From: Rhizophagus sp. LPA8_4_AMF
Lineage: Eukaryota > Glomeromycota > Glomeromycetes > Glomerales > Glomeraceae
Assembly (NCBI GenBank): GCA_021464525.1
Contig: JADRCO010000098.1
Location: 1 to 55,116 of the forward strand
DNA: 55,116 nucleotides
Reading direction: 5' to 3'
The notes below the pieces were generated by a model. That model was not told the origin of the DNA and did not search any database. It was given only the letters and a program-made list of their open reading frames with translations. Made by a program: the position numbers and the translations under genes. How positions within the stretch are numbered: the first letter of the stretch is position 1; each line of letters opens with the position of its first letter. Shown in pieces: positions 46,087 to 55,116 of the stretch.

Positions 46087-47601
46087 ATGTCTTTTGATTA
46101 TTCTCAAGAACTTATTGATGATTATGAAAAATTACTTGAAAATGATAAAGGATGTGATGTTATTATTTACACTGGTGAAGAAGAAAATGTAAAAGAAATT
46201 CGTGCACACTCACTTATTTTATGTATTAGGTCTCAATATTTTCGTACGGCTTTCTCTAATGAATGGGCAAAGAAAAAAGATGGAATGTTTATTCTAAGAC
46301 AACCCAACATTTCTCCCCAAATATTTAGAATTATTTTAAGGTAATGAATAAATAAATTAATATTATTGTATTTTATCATCTGTTTTTTTTTTAATAAAAA
46401 TAAAAATTATAATTTTAGATTTATTTATTGCGGAAGGATTGATTTAGCGAAATTACAAGGACCGGAACTATTAGATCTTTTAATGGCAGTAGACGAACTT
46501 GATATTCAAACATTAATCACTTGTATTCGAGAATATTTAATTAATCATCAATATGAATATTTACGATTAAATCCTATTGAAATTCTTGAAACAATTTATC
46601 ATGTTTATCATCATAATACCTTTACAGGTTTATGGAATTTTTTTGTTGAAACAATTTGTGAAAAACCAGATGTATTATTCAATTCTGATAAATTGATTAA
46701 GTTGAGAGCGCCATTATTGGAATTACTTTTAAAACGGGATGATTTATTATTGGATGAAATTGAAATATGGAACAACTTGATCAAATGGTGTTTAGCTCAA
46801 CATCCTTCTATTCAACATGAAATTGAGAAATGGAATAAGGATGAAATCACAACTTTGGAACGAACTCTTCAAAGATTTATTCCTTTAATTAGATTTCATC
46901 ATATTTCTTCGGAAGATTTTCATTTAGAAGTATATCCTTTTAAAGTATTACTACCTGAAAATTTAGTTAATAATTTACTCTCATTTCATATGCCAACAAA
47001 TAAGTTCAATTATAATATACCAAACCCTAGAAAACCAAAATACGATACAATTATAATTAAACCTCAACATTTTGTTATTTTTTCTAGATGGATTGAGAAG
47101 AATACTGATTCATACTATAATTTAAGAAATAATCCTTATTATTTTAAATTAATTTATCGTGCTAGTAGGGATGGGAATACAGCCGAAGCATTTCATAATA
47201 AATGTGATAATAAAGGGGCTACTTTAGTTGTAGCAAAAATTACAGATTCTGAACAAATAGTAGGAGGATATAATCCACTTCATTGGGATACAAGTAATAC
47301 ATATAAATTTACAAAAAGCAGTTATATATTTTCATTCACAAATAGAACAAATCTTCAAACAGCAAAAGTGGGACATATTAATGATGGATATTTTAGGTAT
47401 TCCGTTTATTGTAATAGACATTATGGTCCAACCTTTGGTAATGGACATGATTTATTTCAATATAAGGAAACTGTTTGGAAAAGTTATAATGTATTTTCTT
47501 ATCCTAAAATTGATATACCAGCAAATCCTAATACAGATATTTATTCTTATAATGATTTTAATGTAGAAGATTATGAAGTATTCCAAGTTATTGAAAAATA
47601 A
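46087..47601 (+). CDS. BTB-TLDc protein F (two exons)
   Basis: Exons 46087-46340 and 46419-47601; 478 residues, starting MSFDYSQELIDDYEKLL as in gene B. Upstream in-frame sequence (from 46006) encodes a Lys run from an A tract and is not used. BTB: GCDVIIYTGEEENVKEIRA, ILCIRSQYFRTAFSNEW. BACK-like: LDEIEIWNNLIKWC. TLDc: VIFSRWIEKN, LIYRASRDGNTAEAFH, VGGYNPLHWDTS, YGPTFGNGHDLF, EDYEVFQVIEK. The C-terminal half, with its YGPTFGxGHDL segment, is closest to gene A, while the N-terminal half is closest to B. It lies 9.8 kb from E, separated by the NYN gene and transposons. Confidence 0.92.
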
Positions 47602-47879
47602 ATAAACATTAATAACTTTAAGTAATAATATATATCACGGGATTCGCGATTATAAGAGGAATATAATTTATTAAGTAAGATTTATTTATTAATCATATGT
47701 TTAAATATTTTAAGTTTGTAATTTTTTTATATTATAAATATAATGGGGGATTTTATGAAAAAAAAAATGATAACCAAAACTCTTAGTTTTAAATTTCTTA
47801 ATAATGCTTAATTTCATGTATTTATCAATTAATTATTTTCCATATCAGATATCCTTCCAATTTACTTCTTTGCTAAACT
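47602..47879. other. Intergenic spacer
   Basis: Short AT-rich spacer between convergent gene F and the F-box relic. Nothing recognised. Confidence 0.4.
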
Positions 47880-48850
47880 AATAATTAGTGAATTAGTGAA
47901 TTAGTGTAAGTGAGTTTTATGATATATGATCTAGCCAGTTTATGAAAAATCCCTCTAATTCTTTATGAAGCATTTTTTACTATAATACCAATTCATGAAA
48001 AGTTATCTTTACCATGACAGCATCCTTCAATTCCTTCATCATAGTAAACTTTAAATAGTGACAATTATTTAAGATTGGCTTCCTTAATAAAAAATGTATA
48101 AAATTTTAAGATTTGGATAAAATTTAGCTAAAGCTATATTTAATGAACCATCATAGTAGTTAATTGCATGAAATTCTGCCAAATTCTTTCCATTAATTTT
48201 CAAAAAATTAATTAACATTTCTCTTGAAATTGTTAAATTTATTTTTAAAATCTTCAATTATGAGAAATAAGCATACTGTAAATCCGTAATCGAATAGAAT
48301 TATAATTATTTATAAATTGATAATATAAATTAAATTCTTGTAAATTTTTGAACATAGCTATAAATGATATCAATGATAAGTTTATATCAGATTTTAATAA
48401 ATAATGTTAATTTTGCTAATGAAAAAGTTTGCTTAGATCATTATAATAATTATTATTTTCTAAGCCTGTTAAAATCGCAATTATAAATTGTTTTGTGAAG
48501 AAATTAAATATGCCAATCCAATTGAAATATGATCATCAAAATCCATAATTAATTATTGTATAGTAAAATATTTCTTTTGACACCGATACCTAGGAATATG
48601 AGCAATTATTTCTCTAATTTCATAAATTGAGTTAAATTTGAAAAATGATGTCATAATTAAACAATGGAGGTTTCTTAGTTGAAATTGTAATAATAATCCC
48701 ATTCTCATGCAAAATTTCTTTTGATTCCTTAGGAAGACAAGCAATTAAAGTATCGAACATTGATATTGGCATACGTGGTTTAAGATTCCTCCATAAAATT
48801 CTAACCGCAATTTCACAACAAATATGTTAAATAATTTGTTTATCTTAATG
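47880..48850 (-). pseudogene. Decayed F-box protein gene on the minus strand
   Basis: The minus strand carries, in order and in shifting frames: CCEIAVRILWRN (48785-48830), TLIACLPKESKEILHENG and TKKPPLFNYD (48660-48760), a gap, then LSFIAMFKNLQEFNLYYQF (48320-48400), NFLKINGKNL and YYDGSLNIALAKFYPNLK (48090-48220), and LHKELEGFFINWLDHIS (47910-47970). Each piece matches the intact F-box gene at 52380. The F-box itself is nearly gone and about 200 residues are missing from the middle. Its orientation opposes the intact copy. Confidence 0.88.
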
Positions 48851-49340
48851 TTTTTGATGTTATTGATGTAAGACAAATTTTGAAATACTGTACATGTAAT
48901 ATACTGTATGTCATGTAAAAATATTATTAATCTTCTTACAATATAATAATGAAACTTAATTATGCTCGTTATGTCAATATTATATTTATTTCTTTTTCAT
49001 GTATTATCAGTTATTCACTCTTTTATTACGTTAATCATTTTCAACCTAAAAATTCTTAAAATAGGCTTATGTCAGAACACTTTGTAAGGAATGAAGCCAA
49101 AATTTCAGAATTTTCACAGGTAAGTTAGCTTTTAGTAATTGACTTTAGTAAAAAACGTGTGAATTGTAATTATTTATTATGGTTATAATATAATGATCTG
49201 CATACTTGAGAGATGTACTGTATATCGTCCTCTGGGATAAATTTGTCCTACTATGGATGATATTAAAACAAGTGATATAATTTAAATGCTTAAATATACT
49301 TTTTTTTGCGGTGGCATGGCACTGACTATGATGCAAGAGT
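48851..49340. other. Intergenic stretch
   Basis: No supported gene. The 63-residue minus frame at 49145-49336 shows no family features. Confidence 0.4.
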
Positions 49341-49348
49341 GTAACAAT

Positions 49349-49741
49349 TAGGGATGTTATCCTGCTTCATGTAACCTAAACTAGCTTTCAAAATAACTTG
49401 CTAAAAAAGAGTCAGAATAATTTTTCGTAATAAGTAACTTCGTTTGAAAAGATATTAATAACAAGTTTGATTAGTAGCAAATAATTAAAAGATAATGCTC
49501 AAATTGAGCAATTGCTTTCAAGCATTTTCCGAGCAAAATAGCTTCGAGCACAAGCTCCAAGGCATTATAAATGTTAATATCTACTTCATATCAAGCCAAA
49601 TCATTGATTATCATTAATGAAATATGGTCTAAAGATTATTATTGACAAGTTTGATTAGTCACATATCAAAGAATAATCATAGTAATAACGAGCGAATTTC
49701 ATTAAGCAGGTTTCGAGAACTTTGAGCAAATAACATCCCTA
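49349..49741. mobile_element. 393-bp hAT-type MITE with 8-bp target duplication
   Basis: The terminal inverted repeat TAGGGATGTTAT is perfect over 12 bases (49349-49360 and 49730-49741). It is flanked by identical GTAACAAT octamers at 49341-49348 and 49742-49749. TAGGG ends with 8-base target duplications are the hAT signature. The interior has repeated TTGAGCAA/CGAGCA words and two ACAAGTTTGATTAGT copies (49461-49476 and 49646-49659). No coding capacity. Confidence 0.9.
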
Positions 49742-49866
49742 GTAACAATATGACCGATTTGTGTACGATCAAAAGATCAAAAAAAAAAAAGAATTTTATT
49801 ACTTTCTCGGTTATTCTTGTTTATTATTTTATTATTTACTCTTGTTATTGTATTATTGTCAAGAAA

Positions 49867-50765
49867 ATGTCCTTCGAATATTCTCAAGAAGTTATTAACC
49901 ATTTAGAAAATTTACTTGACTGGTGAAGGTTATGACATCATTATCTACGCGGGTGAAAAGAAAATGTAAAGAAATACATGCATTATTAAATATTCTACGT
50001 ATTAAGTAAGTCTCAATATTTTCGTACAACATTATCTAACGAATTGGTCAAGAAAATGGAAATTTTATTTTTAATATACCCAACATTCCCTCTTCAACTT
50101 TAAAATTATTTTAAGGTAATAAAAATATAAATAAGAATAAAAATAAACTCGTGTGAATTATATTATGTTTATAATGCCATAGTAACTACAAAACATGATT
50201 TTTTTTTAATGTTTAAATTTATTTATTGTGGAAAGATATATTTGACGAAATTACGAGGTCAAGATGACAGATGTTCTAAAGCTCTTGAAGAAATTTGTGC
50301 TGAACCAGATATATTATTTAAATCTGATAAATTTATTATATTATTTAGAGGTACCTTTATTAGATTTACTTTTAAAACGAGATGATTTATCATTGGATGA
50401 ACTTGATATATGGGACAACTTGATCAGATGGTGTTTTTCAAAGTATCCTTATATTAGTAAACTGTTAAAAAGTGGAATAAGGAGGAAATCACAATTATGG
50501 AAAGAACTTGTCGCAGATTTATCCCTTTAATTAGATTTTATCATATAATTTCGGAAGATTTCTTTTATAGTATATCCTTTTAGAATATTATTACTACCTG
50601 AAGATTTGATATCAATGTTCTTGCATTTCTTAAGACACATAATAAGAAATTGTATGTTGATATACAACCCCTTTGTAACCAAGATGTGTTTATGATTCAG
50701 TTATCATTGACAATGAACATTTCGCAATTTTTCTAGTTGGAATATAAAGGAAGATTATTCTTCTT
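49867..50765 (+). pseudogene. BTB-TLDc gene relic, last of the array
   Basis: The start MSFEYSQEVINHLENLL is kept, followed by frameshifts through a GYDIIIYAGE region, a damaged SQYFRTTLSNE segment, and the donor AAGGTAATA at 50113. The second exon opens FIYCGKIYLTKLRGQ (50217-50265), then loses about 60 codons and resumes at EEICAEPDILFKSDKF (50285-50335). A clean stretch, 50264-50530, keeps LLDLLLKRDDLSLDELDIWDNLIRWC. It fades after IxNEHFAIF-x-SWN (50710-50745), so nearly the whole TLDc domain is gone. The start and DDLSLDE region are nearest to B and F. Confidence 0.88.
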
Positions 50766-51689
50766 TTATTAAAGCAGTTTTTTTTTGTATTATAAATTTG
50801 CAATTTTTAAATTTTAAAGTGTAAAAAAGAATATACTGTACATGTAATAATAAACAAAAGCACTTAAAGAAACTAAAAAATAATATAATTCATATAATTG
50901 CAAGTATCACGAAATTTCAAGAACATATGATACTGCAAAATTAATGCTCTTCCTATACATATAGTGAGCTTGAAAATAAAAAAAAAAAATAATTAATAAC
51001 CGCAATATCAAGAAATCCTGTAAAAATAACGATACTTGTAAACTTAAAGTTTCTCTTATATTAATAGCTATAGAAAGTGAAATACATATAATGAATAAAC
51101 TATAATGTTTCACCTCAATTTGTCTCAATCTCACAGTATTCAAATTATCATATTACTTAAACTATTTCTAATAATGCTTGAGTTGTTCTCTTTTCTTTCA
51201 CCAAGATGTTCTTTCTTTAAATACATGATGATGTAAGATAGCTGAAAAGTTTTCAATGTTTCTGTTAAGATACAGTTTAAATGTGAGTAACCATATAATA
51301 CTAACAAAGACTTAAATATAAAAATAACTACATTTTGTCAATTTCTTGTATTGCAAACAATTGAATATCGAATCTGATTTCTAATTTTCAAATTATCAAA
51401 CCACAAACATTCTTGCTAATGGCATGTAGAATCTTAAGTATGGCAATACTAAGGAGAAAAATGCATCATTACAAAAAAAAACATATTATTAGCCTCATGA
51501 TAATTAGCAGCTATCCAATATGTGTACAGATTGGCATTTTTTCTGATTGAAGTATTTCAATAACTTTAATTTATGATTTATAAATTAGCGTAAATTGCCT
51601 TCAGTTATATCCTTTATTGAATTTTCTTGCTAAAATCTTTTAAAAGCACTTCATATTAAATATTATCCAATAAAAGACTATCTAAAATA
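50766..51689. other. Intergenic stretch
   Basis: AT-rich without a supported gene; the minus frame at 50907-51143 is hydrophobic low-complexity sequence. The right edge meets the duplicated flank of the F-box unit. Confidence 0.4.
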
Positions 51690-52379
51690 CCATAAAATTC
51701 AGAAGGAAGTAGTAAACTTATAATAGAAATTTATGTGTTGAAATTCATAGTTAGTTTAATGGAAATGATTTACATTACAATTAAATTTTCATGATAGGTA
51801 AGTAATTTTAAACTTTTATTTTCTGCTGAAAATTTGTAAAATATCTTATTATAATAAATTAGTAATGATAGTCTGATACTCTGATTAACTGCTATACATA
51901 ACTTCATTAATTCCGTTAAATTGTAGTAAAATTGGCCAGAATAAAGTGATTCCATATTTTATATGAAATTATGTTTTAAAATGAAAATATTTCACAACAA
52001 TTATTCATTTCTTAATATATGTGTTACATTAGAAATACATCAGGTGAAGCATAAATCCTTTAATGATTAAGAAATCATAAACTCATTATTATTTTTAAAA
52101 GATATAGATTTAGATATCATGAGTCTAAAAATTATTAGCTAAGCTAAATCACACTGCTATTTTTTATAATAGTTGACATCAATAAATTACACAATATTGA
52201 TGATTTTTTTTAAACAAATGTATTATATAAGTGATACATCCAAAATTCTTTGTAATATTGTATTTTACTAATTTTGATTCAGTATTATGATTTTGATTAT
52301 GGTTTCAGTCATGACTGCATAATCATATTCTTATTTTTATTTTATATATCTTACACCAAATTCAATATCTCATCAAGAA
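51690..52379. repeat. Duplicated 5' flank of F-box unit 1
   Basis: This stretch aligns by eye with 53870-54495 over most of its length: AAACTTATAATAGAA, GTTTAATGGAAATGATTT, TTATAATAAATTAGTAATGATAG, TTATTCATTTCTYAATA, and ACACCAAATTCAATA just before the ATG. It therefore includes both the 3' flank of a preceding copy and the promoter of the next, giving a unit of about 2.2 kb. Confidence 0.85.
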
Positions 52380-53888
52380 ATGAATAAAATGCCTTGTAAA
52401 CTTCCTTATGATTGTCTTAATTATATATTTGAATATCTAAATGATGATAAAAATACCTTATATTCATGTCTATCAGTTAATCATCTTTGTTGTGAAATTG
52501 CAGTTAGAATTTTATGGAGAAATGTTTGGAAGTTTTACTATTATGATAAGCCACATATATCATTATCAATTATTAATACTTTAATTACTTGTCTTCCTAA
52601 AGAATCAGAAGAAATTTTTCATAGTAATAGAATTAATAATATAATTCCAATTCAGAAACCTCCATTATTTAATTATGCATTATTTTGCAAAGTTATCTCG
52701 ATTTGTAAAATTAAAATAATGACATTTATAAAACAACAATCAATTATTTCAGAAGGCTTAGAAAATGTTAAATATTTGTTATACCAGGAAATATTAAAAA
52801 TGTTTATGAATCAAATTTCATCATTAAAAGCTTTGGATTGTGATACAGGTGATTCAGAAATTATTAAATTTATTTATTCACCTGGAACAAAAAATTGTTT
52901 AGCAAACCTCATAAGTTTAGAATGTAATTCATATTTTAGTTCTGAATTATTTGATCAAATATCTCAAATATGTCATAATATACAATCAATATGTATACGT
53001 TTTGGTCTTCATATTTCAAATGGATTGGCAGATTTAATTTCTTTACAAAATAATTTAAAAATTGTAATGTTAAGTAGCTTTATCAAGGAATCTTTTAATA
53101 AAATAATCCCTTCATTAGTTAAGCATTCTTTTTCATTAACAAAATTAACATTTTTTAATTGTGATACAAACTTATCATTCATAGCTATGTTCAAAAATTT
53201 ACAAGAACTCAATTTATATAATCATGATTTTAATAATTCTAATTTTGATCAATTACAGTATGTTTATTTTTCACAATTGAAGATTTTAAAGATAATATGC
53301 AAACATTTTTCAAGGGTTGACATTAAAATGCTAACTAACTTTTTGGAAGTTAATGGAAAAAATTTAACACAATTTAATATATATGGGTACTATGATAATT
53401 CATTAAACATAGCTTTAGCTAAATTTTGTCCAAATCTTAAAAATCTATGTACTCTTTTTAAGAAAAATGATTCAGAAATATTGAAACTAATTCTAAATAA
53501 TTGTCAATATTTAGAAATTATTAAAGTTTGTTATAGTGATGAATGGTTTAATGGTAAAACAATCTTCAAGGTTTTGGCAAATTATTCACAAAAATATTTT
53601 CATAGTTTAATTTTAGATTGTTATTATAGTGTAATAGTAGATAAGCTCCATGAAGAGTTAGAAGAATTTTTTATAAACTGGCAAGATCGTATATCACAAA
53701 GATCACTTTCATTAATTATTTATACTGGTTTTAATGATGATGTTATTTCAGAAATAAATGGAAAGGGTATGAAAACAATAATTGATAAATATATGAAATT
53801 AGGCATTACTATTAAGAAATTTGAAACTGAGAAATGTGGTTTTATTGACCCATATAGTGAATTTCAAAATTCAATTTACGAGAACTAA
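52380..53888 (+). CDS. F-box protein with LRR-like region (single exon)
   Basis: 502 residues, no intron. The F-box occupies about residues 5-45 (KLPYDCLNYIFEYLNDD, then CLSVNHLCCEIAVRILWRNVW). The remainder has irregular leucine-rich segments such as LISLECNSYFSSELFDQIS, NLQELNLYNHDFNNSNF, LKILKIICKHFS and LTQFNIYGYYDNSLNIALA, consistent with a degenerate LRR solenoid. F-box proteins join SCF ubiquitin ligases through Skp1, with the LRR part choosing the substrate; the substrate here is unknown. An ATG at 52389 (MPCKLPYD) is an equally good start: the tandem copy begins MPCQLSCD at the corresponding place and has no upstream in-frame ATG. It is the only intact F-box gene of three. Confidence 0.9.
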   Translation: MNKMPCKLPYDCLNYIFEYLNDDKNTLYSCLSVNHLCCEIAVRILWRNVWKFYYYDKPHISLSIINTLITCLPKESEEIFHSNRINNIIPIQKPPLFNYALFCKVISICKIKIMTFIKQQSIISEGLENVKYLLYQEILKMFMNQISSLKALDCDTGDSEIIKFIYSPGTKNCLANLISLECNSYFSSELFDQISQICHNIQSICIRFGLHISNGLADLISLQNNLKIVMLSSFIKESFNKIIPSLVKHSFSLTKLTFFNCDTNLSFIAMFKNLQELNLYNHDFNNSNFDQLQYVYFSQLKILKIICKHFSRVDIKMLTNFLEVNGKNLTQFNIYGYYDNSLNIALAKFCPNLKNLCTLFKKNDSEILKLILNNCQYLEIIKVCYSDEWFNGKTIFKVLANYSQKYFHSLILDCYYSVIVDKLHEELEEFFINWQDRISQRSLSLIIYTGFNDDVISEINGKGMKTIIDKYMKLGITIKKFETEKCGFIDPYSEFQNSIYEN

Positions 53889-54495
53889 GCAAACTTATAT
53901 TAGAATTTATATGCTGAAATTTATAGTTTAGTTTAATGGAAATGATTTGTATTACAATTAAATAGTACTCATGATAGGTATCATTCTTAAACTAATTCCT
54001 GTAAATTTGTGAAATATTTTATTATAATAAATTAGTAATGATAGCTGATTAACTGCTATAAATAACTTCTAAAATTGTAAATTTGGCCAGAATTAAAATG
54101 ATTAATATTTTATATGAATTTATGTTTTAAATCAAAACATTTCATAAGAATTATTCATTTCTCAATACAAATGTTACATTGGAAATACAGTCATCCTTTA
54201 AAGATTAAGAAACCATTAACTCATTATTACTCTTAAAAGATATATTACTAGCTAAGCTAAATCATACTGCCATTTTTTTAATGGTTAACATCAATATGCA
54301 CTTTTGATGATATTTTTTTAACAAATGTATTATGTGATTTACTATTATTATGTCCGATTAATAAGCTTTTGTAATATTACATTTTACTAATTTTGACTCA
54401 GCATTTATGATTATGATTACATAACTGCATTATTTTTTCATTTTTCATTTCACATATACACCAAATTCAATAACTCATTAATAATAACAAATAAA
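53889..54495. repeat. Duplicated flank of F-box unit 2
   Basis: Second copy of the spacer at 51690-52379, with small indels throughout. It carries the promoter side of the tandem F-box pseudogene. Confidence 0.85.
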
Positions 54496-54952
54496 ATGCC
54501 TTGTCAACTTTCTTGTGATCGTCTTAATTATATATTTGAATATATAAATGATGGTAAATATACCTTATATTCATGTCTATTAGTGACAGTCTTTGTTGTG
54601 AAATTGCAGTTAGAATTTTATGGAGGAATGTTTGGAAGTTTTACAATAATGCTAAGCCACATATATCATTATCAATTATTAATACTTTAATTGCTTGTCT
54701 TCCTAAAGAAATTTTACATAAGAATAGAACTAATATTACTATTCTGTTTCAGAAACCTCCATCGTTTAATTATGCATCATTTTGTAAAGTTATCTCAATT
54801 TGTAAAATTAAAGAAATGACTCAAGATACACTTGAAAAACAAAAGAAATGACTCAAGATACACTTGAAAAACAACAACCAATTATTTCAGAAGGCTTAAA
54901 AAATGCTAAATATTTATTATCACAAGAAATATTAAAAATGTTTATGAGTCAA
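54496..54952 (+). pseudogene. Frameshifted tandem copy of the F-box gene, interrupted by an insertion
   Basis: It starts MPCQLSCDRLNYIFEYINDG. A 1-base deletion near 54585 (SVNHL region) shifts the frame; the next frame continues CCEIAVRILWRNVWKFYNNAKPH and KPPSFNYASFCKVISICKIKEM. A 32-base segment is duplicated in tandem (54810-54841 and 54842-54873) and leads to a stop. Homology to the intact gene continues to ATGAGTCAA (54943-54951), where the intact gene goes on with ATTTCATCATT but this copy turns into foreign sequence. Confidence 0.9.
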
Positions 54953-55116
54953 CCCTATAAAAAATCCATATACGGAAATGATACGTTTTGTATACAATTA
55001 TCATACGTTTTTAAAGATTCCGTATAACAATTCCGTATATTTAATACACAATTCATTTTCGAGCATTTTTTCAAAAAAATTTATATATACGGAATGTATA
55101 CGGAAAAATTAATTTA
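54953..55116. mobile_element. Inverted-repeat element inserted in the F-box pseudogene, cut by window end
   Basis: It begins CCCTATAAAAAATCCATATACGG exactly where homology to the intact F-box gene stops. The CCCTATAAAAAAT end matches the MITE at 17707-17890. Repeated ATACGGAA/TTCCGTAT words (54970, 55017, 55032, 55092, 55098) suggest palindromic subterminal repeats. The right end is outside the window. Confidence 0.7.

Noticed and set aside
1..55116. tRNA, rRNA and CRISPR arrays
   Set aside because: No cloverleaf, conserved rRNA segment or repeat-spacer structure was recognised on reading; a covariance-model scan would be needed to exclude tRNAs fully.

Overview
The window looks like nuclear DNA of an arbuscular mycorrhizal fungus (Glomeromycotina, most like Rhizophagus). 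This is inferred from several things seen together: very high A+T, short GT-AG introns in AT-rich genes, expanded families of BTB-TLDc, kinase and F-box proteins, and dense DNA-transposon debris. No search was run. No bacterial operons, CRISPR arrays, tRNA or rRNA genes were seen.

Layout. 1-8 kb: three tandem copies of a small secreted ML-like (lipid-recognition) gene; only the last (7098-7643) is intact. A decayed hAT transposase (1639-3035) and several foldback elements lie among them. 8-13.6 kb: small inverted-repeat elements, a gene-poor stretch, then a six-exon protein kinase gene with a Cys-rich N-terminal module (11120-13602). 14.4-50.8 kb: a BTB-TLDc gene array with six intact two-exon genes (18152, 20601, 23713, 31601, 34658, 46087) and at least six relics (14401, 22620, 30468 minus, 33710, 43991 minus, 49867). 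Embedded in the array are two 3' ends of one poly(A) retroelement family with target-site duplications, a pogo-like MITE, a 361-bp tandem array (28001-29062), an NYN/PIN-like nuclease-fold gene (37289-38531), a second hAT relic, a complete but inactivated Tc1/mariner element (40539-41869) and a hAT-type MITE with an 8-bp target duplication (49349-49741). 47.8-55.1 kb: F-box genes, with one decayed copy on the minus strand (47880-48850), one intact gene (52380-53888), and a tandem copy (54496 onward) that is frameshifted and then cut by another inverted-repeat element at the window edge.

How it fits together. The intact families match the adaptor, kinase and F-box expansions of these fungi: BTB and F-box proteins are typical substrate adaptors of cullin ubiquitin ligases, and TLDc is an oxidation-resistance type domain. 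Each family shows birth and death by local duplication. Recognisable premature stops in pseudogenes are often TGA where a paralogue or family motif has Arg (CGA), which suggests CpG decay. The most unusual items are the BTB-TLDc array with shared promoter palindromes, the paired retroelement tails, the 361-bp repeat array, the 13-bp donor-like minisatellite that overlaps a stop codon, and an element whose two arms are arrays of a short degenerate motif.
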